NCBI GenBank assembly: GCA_025618425.1
Contig: CM046846.1
Span: 28,607,385 to 28,671,384, forward strand
Length of the DNA: 64,000 bases
Direction of reading: 5' to 3'
Source of the DNA: Heliocidaris tuberculata
Lineage: Eukaryota; Echinodermata; Echinoidea; Camarodonta; Echinometridae
Below, one piece after another: positions 12,997 to 23,794 of the stretch. The notes under the pieces were generated by a model. That model was given only the letters and a program-made list of their open reading frames with translations, had not been told where the DNA came from and ran no database searches. The position numbers and the translations under genes were made by a program. Numbering within the stretch: position 1 is the first letter of the stretch; each line of letters starts with the position of its first letter.

Positions 12997-15900
12997 TCAG
13001 TAGTCTTTATAGTGTTTTAATCTGTAAAAGAAACAATGAGAGGATACTGAAGAGAAATCTGATGGCTCAGTGGTTAAACAAGTGGTCTTAGAACTTGAAG
13101 ATGGTCCAAAACTCAGTCAGAGTATGCTACATGTATGTAGTTCATTGCGTAGTGCATGTAACCCCTTGAATATTACATCATGCAACACGTACAGCTCAAT
13201 GGAGACGTGTGTTAAAAGAGAAATCATATTGCACTGAATGGTTGAATATTCAATTACCTATCAGGTGCCCCTAGTTGCTTACTTCCAAGCATATATTTGA
13301 TTTCTTAACATTTATTTCATTTTTGTAGACTTGTAGTCTCATATGAGCAAAAAATGTGGGATATAAAGTTCACAATGAATGTAATGTAATATTTTTTAAT
13401 CACTTTTATCAACTGTCATTTCACTCAGCTACTGAATAAGCTTTTTTTTTTACTTCTATATAATTTGTTGATAAATTTGACTTTTTCACAATCAAAACCT
13501 ATAAATAGAAGGAAAATACTAACCTGAAGAGAGGGACTTCCCCCTTGTTGTTACCGAGAGCAAAGTAGCCACTCCTGGGTGAGAAATCTAAGGCACAGGG
13601 TGAACGGAGGACCTCGTTGGAAGTAGGAAAGTTCGCAAAGGTGTGGCAGGTGGGAAGATGAATCTAGACAAGAGAAAATGTCAAAGAAATTTATGTAATA
13701 ATCATAATGATAGATACATTCATACTGTACACATATCCATCCCAAGGGAAGCTCAAGGTGCCTACAATTACCCTGACTTTAGCCTAAAGCCTTTGTCCTA
13801 AAGCACTTAAAACATTTGAAGAGAAAATTGCTACCAGGTACCCATTTATTACAAATGTGTGGATAGTGGCACATGTATTGGTCTTAAAGTGTACCAGTCA
13901 CCTGAAAAAATAATTTGTGTACAGCTAGAAAGTATAAAATCAATCTTGAAGAACTTTGTCTGGTATCCTATTGGGCAACAGTTAAGAAGTATGAAGGAAA
14001 AAAGGATAACATGAAAATGCTTGTGCGCAACCGAACTCCGAGTTCAGTTCCACGCGAGCCCTTATCTGGGCGAGCGCGTACGGTTGCGTCGAGTAGTCTA
14101 ATCACGAGTCGGTTTTACGCTTATAGAGAGTGTAATTAAAACTGCAATATCTCTTTATAGAATATATAATATTATTATATATATATATATATAATATATA
14201 TAATAGAATATAGGATCCCCTAACATACAGAGCAAAATATTTTTTGGGGACTGGTACCCTTTAAAGGGATGAAACACATTTTTGTATTGAAACTTGGTTC
14301 TACAACTGAAACGAATCAGACAATCTAAGGATAAAAAATAAAATCAGAGGTTGAGCACTACTGTACTAAACTCTATATTAGCAGAATTTTAATGAGTATT
14401 CACAATAAAATTCAATAGGAAACTTTATGCAGGGTTTTAATGTAAAATAATATTTCCCTGTTATAATAATTGTTAACCATTCAAATATCTCATCTATGGT
14501 TGAGGGGATGAGTTCATGTCTTCTAATAAACAATCATATTTTTGGCAATTGTCCCATATAACTATGTTGAATGTAGTACGAGAATAGTGCTGAGCCTTGT
14601 TCACAAATAACATATTAAGCAACCTTAAAATAATGCTACTGCAAAATAAAAAGACAAACACTTCTGTATTTTGAAACAAACAGATATGGGAGTATGCTTC
14701 GGGGCCTTTATTACATATTATTCTAACCCCCACCTGATAGTCATATACTCATAAAATAGTTCTTATTTTTTTGCGGCTGTTTACTATGTGGGCCTGATCG
14801 GTTAAGAGTAGGCATTTTGTCCGTCCGTGACACTGAATATTTTATGGATTATAATTTCAGTAGGCAACCATAGCAACCAAATTTTATCAAATTTCAACTC
14901 CTTCAGTGATGCCCTTCACAATAAAACATAAAATAACTCTCTTCAGTTAAATACTTCTATTCTACATCCCTTCAAACTTTCAAAATTTGTCAAATGTCCA
15001 TCTGTGACTAACCGTTCAGGCTCATGTCATATGCGAATAAGTCTTTATGCGTGTGTTTTTCTTGGCAAAAATCTCCAAGCCACTTACTAGCTTGACAACA
15101 TCCCTGGAGTAGATAGAGATAGCTGCTAGGATCTCATTGGTCGAATTGAATCTGGTAGCCGTGACGGGTGTGGTCATGTTCATAACTGCCTTGAGAGGGG
15201 CGGGGCGTGTCTTGGTCATACACTGATCATCGTAGATGTTAATCACTCCACTCTGTGAACTGGTGAGAGAAAAGAGGTGCAATTAATCAGTTCATGATGT
15301 CATAATAATGATAATATTCCATTCATGTATAATAATAATATTCTGGATACATATAGCACCTAATACATCTATGATGTTTCTAAGCGCTTTACAGACATAT
15401 TATTACCCCAGTCATCGGATTCATGGCTTGCCTGCACACAATGTATGCACCTTCTCCATTCCCTGGGGAGCATTCCAGCCAGGTGCCTTTTGCAGATACT
15501 CACAATCCTGATCAATCCACAATGACTGTATAGAACACATTACCTTATGATATAATGTTTATTTGCTTCCAAAGTGATTGGATTTTCATTCTAGTTTCAG
15601 CAATGAAGTGAACTGATAAGATGCGGGAGTATCAAGGAATTCTTCTTGCTAATATACATTCACTTCACTTGAGTGGAATGTGGTAAATGGAGATTAAAGT
15701 CTTGACAAATTCAGTAAAGTATGAGTAATGCAATGACCATTCATTCTCGGATGGATAATGACAAAGTGCTTCATACTTTTATTATTTCTTTTTTTAAAAC
15801 TCAAGTCACAGAAACATTTATGTGACATTCGGTACATTTTTTACTACTATAAAAACAAATTTTTTTACCCAGTAGCAACATATCTGTTTCCTTGCGATAC

Positions 15901-18900
15901 TGATATAGTATTGCCTTTAATGCAACCGTCGTCAGCAAACTTGTGAATACAGTCCCTGGTGTTCAAGTCCCATACATAGACATCACAGTCATCTATAATA
16001 AGCCAATTTTAGAAACGATTTAGTTAAAAAGTATTATGTCAAAGGTCAATTTCACGAAAGATGGCATTTGATAACAGTTTCTTTTGCGGATTGTGTGGAT
16101 TTCCGTCTGAAAGTCTACATGTAGATGTTAGTATCATTTTCATCATATAGATTACAGAGAAATGAGATTTTGCTTTGATCAGGCTAACATAAAAATATGT
16201 ATATGGGTCTACTCTACATTGATCATCATAGAAATATGCTGAGAAATGAGATTTGCTTTACCGGTAATGATAAAGATACAATCACATAGGTGGGACTCTC
16301 CTGCATTGATTCCATACATTCAAGCCCATCGCTCTTATACTTTCATTTATCAAAATAATCATAGTAAGTATTGAAGGAAGAGGAACAACAGAGCAAAAAC
16401 AAATATCTTACCTCCAAATGACATCATCTTTGATCCATCTGATGTAAAAGTGACAGCATCAACACTACCATTCATTTTAAGGGTTGTGATCAATTCCTTT
16501 GTCTGCCAAATAAAGGAAGAAGTAATATCTTTATCTTTCACTCTACTAACAATGACTAATAAAGTAACTAATGAGTCAAATTATACTTTGTACAGAGAAC
16601 TCCAATGTGGGAATTTATAAACTGTGCTACATAAATATTTCTTGACCTACACATACTTGAGATAGGCTGTCTCAAATATACATTTAGTAATTTTTTAACA
16701 TCATTATTTGTTTTTAAAGAACATGTAAAGGGGTATTCCATTTCAAATAAATTTTGCTGTTGGTTTCAATCACTCTGGAGCCCCCTAAATTAAGTTTCAT
16801 TCCTTTCTGAACTCTTCCAAAGACTACAGATAATCATGATCTTGATATCATTGGTGTAGAGAAGATAATTTAGATAAGTTTGTTCTACAGAGCTGGGACT
16901 GAAAGGAATGTCTTTACACCTGAGCTGATAAGAGATGAATTTTACAAAATGTCAAAGAAGTTTATAACTATAATAAAAAAATACAAACATAGATAATCTA
17001 ATTGGATGACTTTGTCCTAGAGAGCTTGGGATGGGAAGAAACATCTTCATACCTGGGCTGATAAGAGATGAACATTGCCATAGTCACCCAGGAATGCTAG
17101 AAACCTCCCATCTGGAGATACCTCAAAGCTCATCAACTTGTTTTCCTGGATACCTAGTCATTGAATAGCATCGAACACATCATTCATTCATTCTAGACAA
17201 ACTAGATGTATGTACAACTGTATTTGTAATATGTGACCCTTGTCTTAACATTTGGTTGTAGGAACTGCAGGCAATGCCAGCCGTCAACAATTTGCACATT
17301 TTTTTTCTTCAAAAGTGCATTATGGGAATGCAACATGCAAGGTACATGCTGCAATTCAATTCTTCTTACCATGCAGGTGAGCGATTCAGATAAAACTGGA
17401 TTATACATAATGCAGAGTTTTGTGTAAAAAAAAAAATTAACTCACATGTTATCTAAACTAAGCTGTATGTTATCAGAAAGTAAGTTTTAGAAATACTTGA
17501 GGTTTGTTCACACAGGATATACTGTATACGCCATATATCTTGCAAGGGTTTTTTTTTTTGTGAATCGCGAGTGGGTCGCAAATTTAACAACACACTAAAA
17601 TATTACCAACATAAGTAGTCAGTTGAATTAATTTGTCTCCTGGTCAGAAGTTCAGCACTTTGCTTCGCAACAGTACATCATCATTGCTGTTTGTAGATTT
17701 GAGAATTACCTGATCGCCAATTCAATCACTCTGGTTGGTCCTATTCATGAAAATTTATGGCGTATACAGTTGTACATTGTAAACCGCCACAACAAAATAA
17801 AAAATATCTTATGTGTCATTGAATGACAATTGACAAGTTGAGGTGCGAAAAAAGTGTCGGTGTGTAACTAAGGCCCCTGAGCACACTCATTTAATTGTGT
17901 GTTATAGGATACAGAAATGTGGGATTTGCCAAATCGTTTGGCAAGCTTTCTGCGTCACATGGGAATGAGACTCACCTCTGATGTAAGGTATCTGTGAGAC
18001 CTTGCCGGCTATCATGTCATAGACGTAGAAGAATTTCCTTTTGCCGCTGAGGACTACCTCCGTTCCTTGGGATGAGAAGTGAGCGCAGTGGATGGGAAAC
18101 TGCTCCACAATGACGCTCTGAATCTTAGGATTATGTCTCCCTTCAACCTAGCAGGGCAGGAGGAAAACAAGTTAAACCTGTTACTTTAAGCTGGATATAT
18201 TAGTACTGACTAAAAGGAAAATCAAACCTTTCAAGATTTCTAAAGGGTCATAATGGACTCCATTATTGAGTCATATTGAAGTTAAATTTGAGTGATAGTA
18301 GTGTAGTGACATTTAGACAAAGATGTCATGAACTAATTCTCAATTGTCTATCATGCAGTAGACGAGTTCTTTGGATGAGAAAAGTATAAACAAACTAATG
18401 ACACTTTGATGAAGTCCCATTCACTGATAAGCAGAGCAAGACATGTTTCATGCAATCAGGTCAGAACTATTAGCTTGATTTCCTTTACCTTTCTTTGCTT
18501 TTTAATAAGCTTCTTTGTTTCCTACCAAAAGAATCATAATAGCAGCTTTCATCTTCTTGTAGTATTGTACTTTCCGTGTAAGTTTGGTGTGATTCTGTGG
18601 GAATGTACTTTTGTCATGACCAGAACTCAATATACTGCAGTCAAGGGTATACTGTCCAAAACCATCTAGATAACGATATGCAGTGTGAATTACAATTATT
18701 AATATCTTCTTTAATGATTCTGGTCACTCACTTGAAATAAGTTTAACCTCTGATCCAGTCCTGATACCATGGCAACTTGAGCTCCAGGATGAAACTCTAC
18801 TGAAGTCACCTTGCCCTGAAAAACAAAACGAAATTGCATAAAATAACGGGTTTAATTCTATCTATACTGATGTTCAGAGAACTAGAAAGAGTATGGCATG

Positions 18901-21900
18901 TAAATGGTGATACTGGATGGTAATAGTTGGAGCAAGGTGGTAATGGCTGGTAATGACCAGTGTGCAAGGCATTCACTAATGACTCACCTCTGTTGGTTGT
19001 TCTTTGTTGAGGTTGGTCAATCTCTTGATATTCAGGTTCGTTGAGGGAAGCGTGTCTGATGTGGTCAAATAGTCACCAGTTCTCCTCAAGAGAGGATGGT
19101 CATCATCATCCTCATCATTGTCACTCTCATCACTTCCTGCTTTACATATCAAAGAAGCGGGGAAGAATGAAAATTCACACTAGGGATTTAAGAGAAGGTT
19201 GAGTTCTGGGAAAGGTAAAAAATAATTTATGGCCTTTCTCATGGTTTTAATGTTAGTTTGGAGGATTATAATAGTAGAAATGTCCCTGAAAAGGATTGCT
19301 CTTCAAATGCCCTCACTTTCAAAATATGACAAGAAACAGCTGAAATATTTGGGCCGAACATTTGTGTGTAGTCCCATATACATATTTCTGTTTGAGGCAC
19401 ATGTGACTCATTTTCTTATCATTTTGGTGATTGCAAAACCTCACAGCACACACCAATTCTTATGTGCTGTATACAATCAACCTTTCCCAATGGCTTTGAG
19501 ACAGTTTATTTGATAATTCAATCTCATGACGAGAACTCAACTTTATCTTTAAATGATACAAATATTACATTTTCTAGATTTACAATGCACAGTAACAAAT
19601 CATGAACAAATGAGTGGATATTAGCATTCAAAATCATAGATTGGATTATCTTGCACTGAACCTGCTTTGAACAAAACCTACCTTCCTTTTCTCTTTCCGA
19701 TTTCAGCTTTGCCCATGATGGAGTACTGCCAACTACTTTTTCATACCTGAAAAAGAAAACATTTAACCTATTAATAAGGAAGTCATTGCACAAAATAAGT
19801 GAAACCTGTATTGTGCTCTTGTAGCGATCATGTATATTCGTACTTTCCATCTAATATTTATTCAAGATTTGAGTTAAGACCAATAGCATCCAGATACCTC
19901 AAGAATAACCGAGTTTACTTCACACCCATAGGCCAGAACTGACAAGGGAGGTTGAATTGAAACCATCGTTTAAATTATTATTTCAACCTCCACATACAAG
20001 AGTATAATGCCTGTTCATCTGATATGAGGAAATGTGCTTAGTACCTTGTATAAGTGCAAACCATGGGTTGAAGATAAACCATCATGAATTTTGGCCTTTA
20101 TTTCCACTTAATATGGCACAAGAAGACATCAGTGACAAAATATTAAGAGTTTTCATTATCCCATCTTCTTCTCTGCTTGGTTTCCTCCAGTTTGGAGAGC
20201 TTCAGTTGGTGCAGGATTGCTATTTAACACTGATTTTCATGTATTTCCTCAATTCTTTACATTTCTGGAATTCCATTTAAGAGATCACATTTCTCCAGTT
20301 TGCTCTGCCTGACTTACTGCGACTTCAGCCTTTCTTGGAGATGTTGGCCGCTTACTTCCTTTTCAGCTCTCCTTTTTATCTTCTGCTGTCTGTAGCTTTT
20401 CTCCTGATCGAAGCTATTCAAGAGGTGACAAAACACAAAGAGGTTATCAAGTAATTTTCCAAAAACAAAACACCAACATTAACCCTTTCGAGACAATTGA
20501 CCACATTTTGTGGTTTGGCTCAATAACTTTTGATCCAGAGCTCTAAAAAATATACCAGATGCATGAGTAGAAAGAGCAAAATTTTCTGCACACACTATGT
20601 CCACTTTTATTGCATGACCATATTGCGTTTGATGCCAGGAATTTTAAAAACAAGAATAAGCTTTGAGATCCGTAAATTGGCAACACATTGAGAGGTTTAA
20701 AATCATTGTTTTTCATCAAAATTGGCAATTTCTTTCAACTATTCAACAAATTTCTAACCATGTATATTGTTTTCAAAGACATTACACCTTATTTGAACCA
20801 TGTAGCACTAAAAGAAAAATATTATTGTTGCCAATTTGAAGAACAAAATGTGATCAATTTAGCCCTTAAATAATCCCTGTCCTGAAAGGGTTAAAGGGAT
20901 ACTTTGGTAGGCCTGCATGGGCGATTTCCGATGAGAGAGGAAAATATACTCGGAGCTTCGTGTCACTTCGATACAAGGACTTCCATCGCACGTGCTAAAA
21001 CATGTGATTCATATTGGACCACCTCTGAGATAAGACTGGCTTGTGTTTTAAATTTCGCGCGGTGGGAAAGTAATCAAACATATGGAAAAGTAATTACAGA
21101 GCCAGCTCTCTGGTAGAGCCTGGGATTAGTTACGTAATCGTGGCGACAACGAGTCGCGGCAGGGCAGTGCAGAAGCGATGGCTAGACTAATCAACCAGAA
21201 GTTAACCGTGTTTTGTATTTGGAAATATTTCAGCATTACACTAAACTTGTTTGGGGGAACGAGGTTACAACCAGTTACAAGACTAAGAGCCCGGGACTGG
21301 TTAAACCCGAAGTATTCGCCGAGCTCCAGTTCGGTCAACTTCGTGCCGTCCGATCATTTATGACCTTAGTCCGACGGCCTCGCACAACGGGCGTGCTATG
21401 TGTACAAGTAAACGAGCCTTTTGCAAATTCCGCACGATTTCATTTCCCCATGAGTTCTCATTAGACTGCCCCTTTAAAGGGAATCTTGAGTTCTGGGAAA
21501 GGTGAAAAATAATTTGTGAGCTTTCTCATTCCTTTTATGTCAGTTTGGAAGAACATCATAGTAGAAACATTCCCTGAAAATGATTGCTCTTCAAATGCTC
21601 TTATATTCGAAATATGACTAGAAATAGCTGAAATGTTCGGGTCGAACATTCATGCCACTTGTGTGTGTGTGTGTGTGTGTGTGTAGTGCCATATACCCAT
21701 TTCTGTGTGCAGTACATGTGCTTTTCAGTGAGATTGGGTCGATTTCTTATGTATTTTGATGATTCCAAAACAACACACTATAAAACAATTCTTATGTAGA
21801 CATGGTCAACCTTTTCCAATTCCTTTGAGACAGTTTCTTTCACAATGTAATTGCATGACCAAAACTCTACTTTATCTTTAAACTTATTTTAAAAAGTTAA

Positions 21901-23794
21901 CAAATAAAATGAAGCTTCAATGATTGATACCCACTGTCCCACTAAGTTTACAGAAAGGCTTCATGAGCAGTCTTTCAAAATAATTTTAAGTTGCAACATA
22001 ACTGTTTGCAACAATCATCAAAAATATGCAATGATACTTGAATTTTTTAAAAACATTATTCCTGGGCCTAATGACTGATCCCTTTCATCATTAAGCTTGC
22101 TTTCATCTTTCACTCCGACATGCACATATGATAGAGCAAAATGTTCTGAAACTTTGCACATAACTAAGGAGGTATTTTCTCATGACTTGTGTGTAAAAAG
22201 GTGCGGTAGATGCGGCACTAATTTCCTTTGGAAAGACATTTATCTACATGTACATTTGCCACTCTCAACTTTGGTGAGATACATCTAGAATGGAAAGATC
22301 CACTGAATGCTCCCTGCACCTATGGGCAGCTATAAATCTAAACTAAGCCACTTTGTAGGTGCCTACACTATCTCTTGGAATTGGGATGGATATGTACCTG
22401 TTATAAACGGAGAGCAATTTAATCATTTCTGCATATGTGAATCTTGTGTTGTCAATTGTCTTTAAATTGTAGCCTATGTTAAATCACAGAGGTGAAACAG
22501 GACACACCATGTACATGTACCTGTGACTGCAGCCGGCCCCATTTTCTTACCTTAACTGCACCTCGTCTGTGTCATCATGCCAGGCCGGCTTCTTCTTTCC
22601 TTTATCCAAAGTACCTTCATTATCCTGGAGTCTGCTCTGAATCTCCCGAGATATACCATCACCTTTAGTGCATTCCTGATTTGAGTTTTCATTCAAAGAA
22701 AAATTAAGATCAAATGAATTGTGAGCCACATTTCTATAAGGAAAGAGTTTCAATCAAGAAATGAGATTATTTTCTCTTCCCTAGCATCCACAGGGAGAAT
22801 GCTTGTTCTCTGATTCCTGAGTGATTAAACCTATTTGGATGGATGGAGAGAAAAGATTTGTGAGCTGGTCAAGCTTGCCCTGGCTACGCAACATGTCCTA
22901 TGTATGGACATACATATCTGCAATAACCTCGCATACGTGTGAGTGATGTATAGAAAGCAAAGTGTAGGCACAGTCTAACTTTCTTAAACATCGTCATCAT
23001 ATTCTTTTCCTCCTCTTCCGACTCCTTATTTTCTGATTCATGTTCACTTAGGCCTATTCTTTTCCTCCTTCTCCTCCTCCTTCTTCTTTTTTCCTCCTCC
23101 TCCTCCTCCTCCTCCTCCTCCTCCTCCTCCTCCTCCTCCTCCTCCTCCTCCTCCTCCTCCTCCTCCTCCTCCTCCTCCTCCTCCTCCTCCTCCTCCTCCT
23201 CCTCCTCCTCCTCCTCCTCCTCCTCCTCCTCCTCCTCCTCCTCCTCCTCCTCCTCCTCCTCCTCCTCCTCCTCCTCCTCCTCCTCCTCTTCTTCTTCTTC
23301 TTCTTCTTCTTCTTCTTCTTCTTCTTCTTCTTCTTCTTCTTCTTCTTCTTCTTCTTCTTCTTCTTCTTCTTCTTCTTCTTCTTCTTCTTCTTCTTCTTCT
23401 TCTTCTTCTTCTTCTTCTTCTTCTTCTTCTTCTTCTTCTTCTTCTTCTTCTTCTTCTTCTTCTTTTTTCTCTCAACATTTCAACCTTTGCACCAAGTCTC
23501 CCATAAGTTTACAGATAAATGTATATATTTGGTACCTACCTCTTCAGAACCAGAGTGTACTTCCAGCTCGGTAGCCTCTTCTCCATCGAGATCCAAGGTA
23601 GGATCTTCATCTTCAATGTCATTTCCAAACACTAAATTTTCAAGTAAAATTTCTGAAGATTCTTTGGTTTTCGATTTTGTTTGACTGCCCAAAACATGAT
23701 GTGTCGCTTCAGATGCTTCATTATTCACACTTCTCTTTTTGCTCTTGGACTGGTTTTTGCTTTGTGCATGTCTCTTTCTTGCTTCACCTTGCAT
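12997..23794 (-). CDS. UTP18: U3 snoRNA-associated protein 18 (UTP18), SSU processome WD40 subunit
   Basis: UTP18 is a nucleolar WD40 protein of the UtpB module that acts with U3 snoRNP in early 18S rRNA processing. Coding exons on the minus strand: 23794-23540, 22733-22551, 20413-20318, 19746-19682, 19136-18988, 18815-18732, 18147-17976, 17153-17053, 16502-16412, 15992-15869, 15259-15088, 13663-13524 and 13021-12997, all with GT-AG introns. Diagnostic segments in order: a basic N-terminus, LLENLVFGND, KKKPAWHDD, VVGSTPSWAKL, HPLLRRTG, GKVTSVEFHPGAQVAMVSGL, FFYVYDMIAGK, SFEVSPDG, DVYVWDLNTRDC, SGVINIYDD, ALDFSPRSGYFALGNNKGE and a terminal RLKHYKDY. These follow the human protein's order. The placed exons give about 552 codons, near the human length of 556. 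All junctions agree in phase except exon 1 to exon 2, which needs one more exon of 3n+2 bases. Confidence 0.95.
13882..14266. mobile_element. Inverted-repeat element in UTP18 intron 12
   Basis: The left end CTTAAAGTGTACCAGTCACC and the right end, on the other strand CTTTAAAGGGTACCAGTCCC, are imperfect inverted copies. The interior holds a GC-richer patch (about 14020-14100) and a TA-repeat. It looks like a MITE; there is no coding capacity. Confidence 0.7.
15302..15712 (-). mobile_element. SINE/LINE-tail repeat ending in ATT-rich tail
   Basis: Read on the minus strand, it carries a GTAATAATATGTCTGTAAAG-like segment followed by GCGCTTAGAAAC, a TGCTATATG stretch and an A/T trinucleotide-rich tail near 15302-15345. 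The same blocks (AAGCGCT, TACA, ATTACCCCAG, AGATTAAAGT) occur in the same order at 46218-46516. A GCGCTATATAAA-like end followed by ATT repeats is a common retroposon 3' end in invertebrate deuterostomes. Confidence 0.55.
16862..17073 (-). repeat. Tandem duplication copying the UTP18 exon 8 donor
   Basis: The end of exon 8 with its donor and adjacent intron (about 16988-17073) is duplicated at about 16862-16945, period near 129 bp. Both contain GCTGATAAGAGATGAA in plus-strand reading. The duplicate carries a donor-like CTCAG/GTGTAA on the minus strand, versus CCCAG/GTATGA at the real one. It is a potential decoy 5' splice site. Confidence 0.75.
17528..17775. mobile_element. Small inverted-repeat element in UTP18 intron 7
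   Basis: The ends carry CTGTATACGCCATA in inverted orientation (about 17530-17543 and 17758-17771), separated by about 210 bp without a coding frame. This is consistent with a short Tc1-type MITE; the target duplication is not clear. Confidence 0.6.
19184..19553 (+). mobile_element. Family A copy 2 in UTP18 intron 4
   Basis: Homologous along its length to 9797-10180 and 21471-21882: GAGTTCTGGGAAAGGTAAAA, a CCCATATACATATTTCTGT core and an end complementary to the start. It sits 47 bp from the UTP18 exon starting at 19136. Confidence 0.75.
20890..21470. other. GC-richer block bounded by TTAAAGGG motifs
   Basis: Inside AT-rich intron 2 of UTP18, this block is clearly less AT-rich (about 21120-21440 includes GAGTCGCGGCAGGGCAG and GTCCGACGGCCTCGCAC). 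It starts with GGTTAAAGGGATAC and ends with CTGCCCCTTTAAAGG, directly abutting family A copy 3. It may be a transposon of foreign base composition. The inverted ends are short, so the call is tentative. Confidence 0.4.
21471..21882 (+). mobile_element. Family A copy 3 in UTP18 intron 2
   Basis: Best-preserved terminus of the family: CCTTTAAAGGGAATCTTGAG then TTCTGG, matched in inverted orientation by the right end CCAAAACTCTACTTTATC then TTTAAA. It contains an internal (GT)n tract at 21659-21685 that the other copies lack. Confidence 0.8.
23093..23465. repeat. Compound (TCC)n-(TCT)n microsatellite in UTP18 intron 1
   Basis: About 195 bp of nearly pure TCC followed by about 175 bp of pure TCT. 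On the UTP18 transcript this is GAA then GGA repeat, an unbroken purine tract of roughly 370 nt starting about 75 nt after the exon 1 donor. The long open frames of poly-Arg, poly-Gly, poly-Glu or Lys are repeat artefacts. Confidence 0.97.
23540..23794 (-). CDS. UTP18: UTP18 first coding exon (start codon)
   Basis: ATG at 23794 opens MQGEARKRHAQSK, a Lys/Arg/Gln-rich start, followed by LLENLVFGND and an acidic region ending in EE before the donor GTAGGT. Human UTP18 likewise has a basic N-terminus and an LEELVFGD motif followed by an acidic stretch. The exon is exactly 85 codons and ends in phase 0, while the next recognised exon (22733) needs two preceding bases. Confidence 0.85.

Noticed and set aside
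22990..23034. Acidic ESEEEEKNMMTM segment as the definite missing UTP18 exon
   Set aside because: The only donor giving the needed phase is GTTTAA, which is weak; kept as a candidate in the findings, not annotated as an exon.
23044..23478. Long open frame of poly-Arg followed by poly-Gly on the minus strand
   Set aside because: It is translation of a pure trinucleotide microsatellite in UTP18 intron 1, with no start context or splice support.
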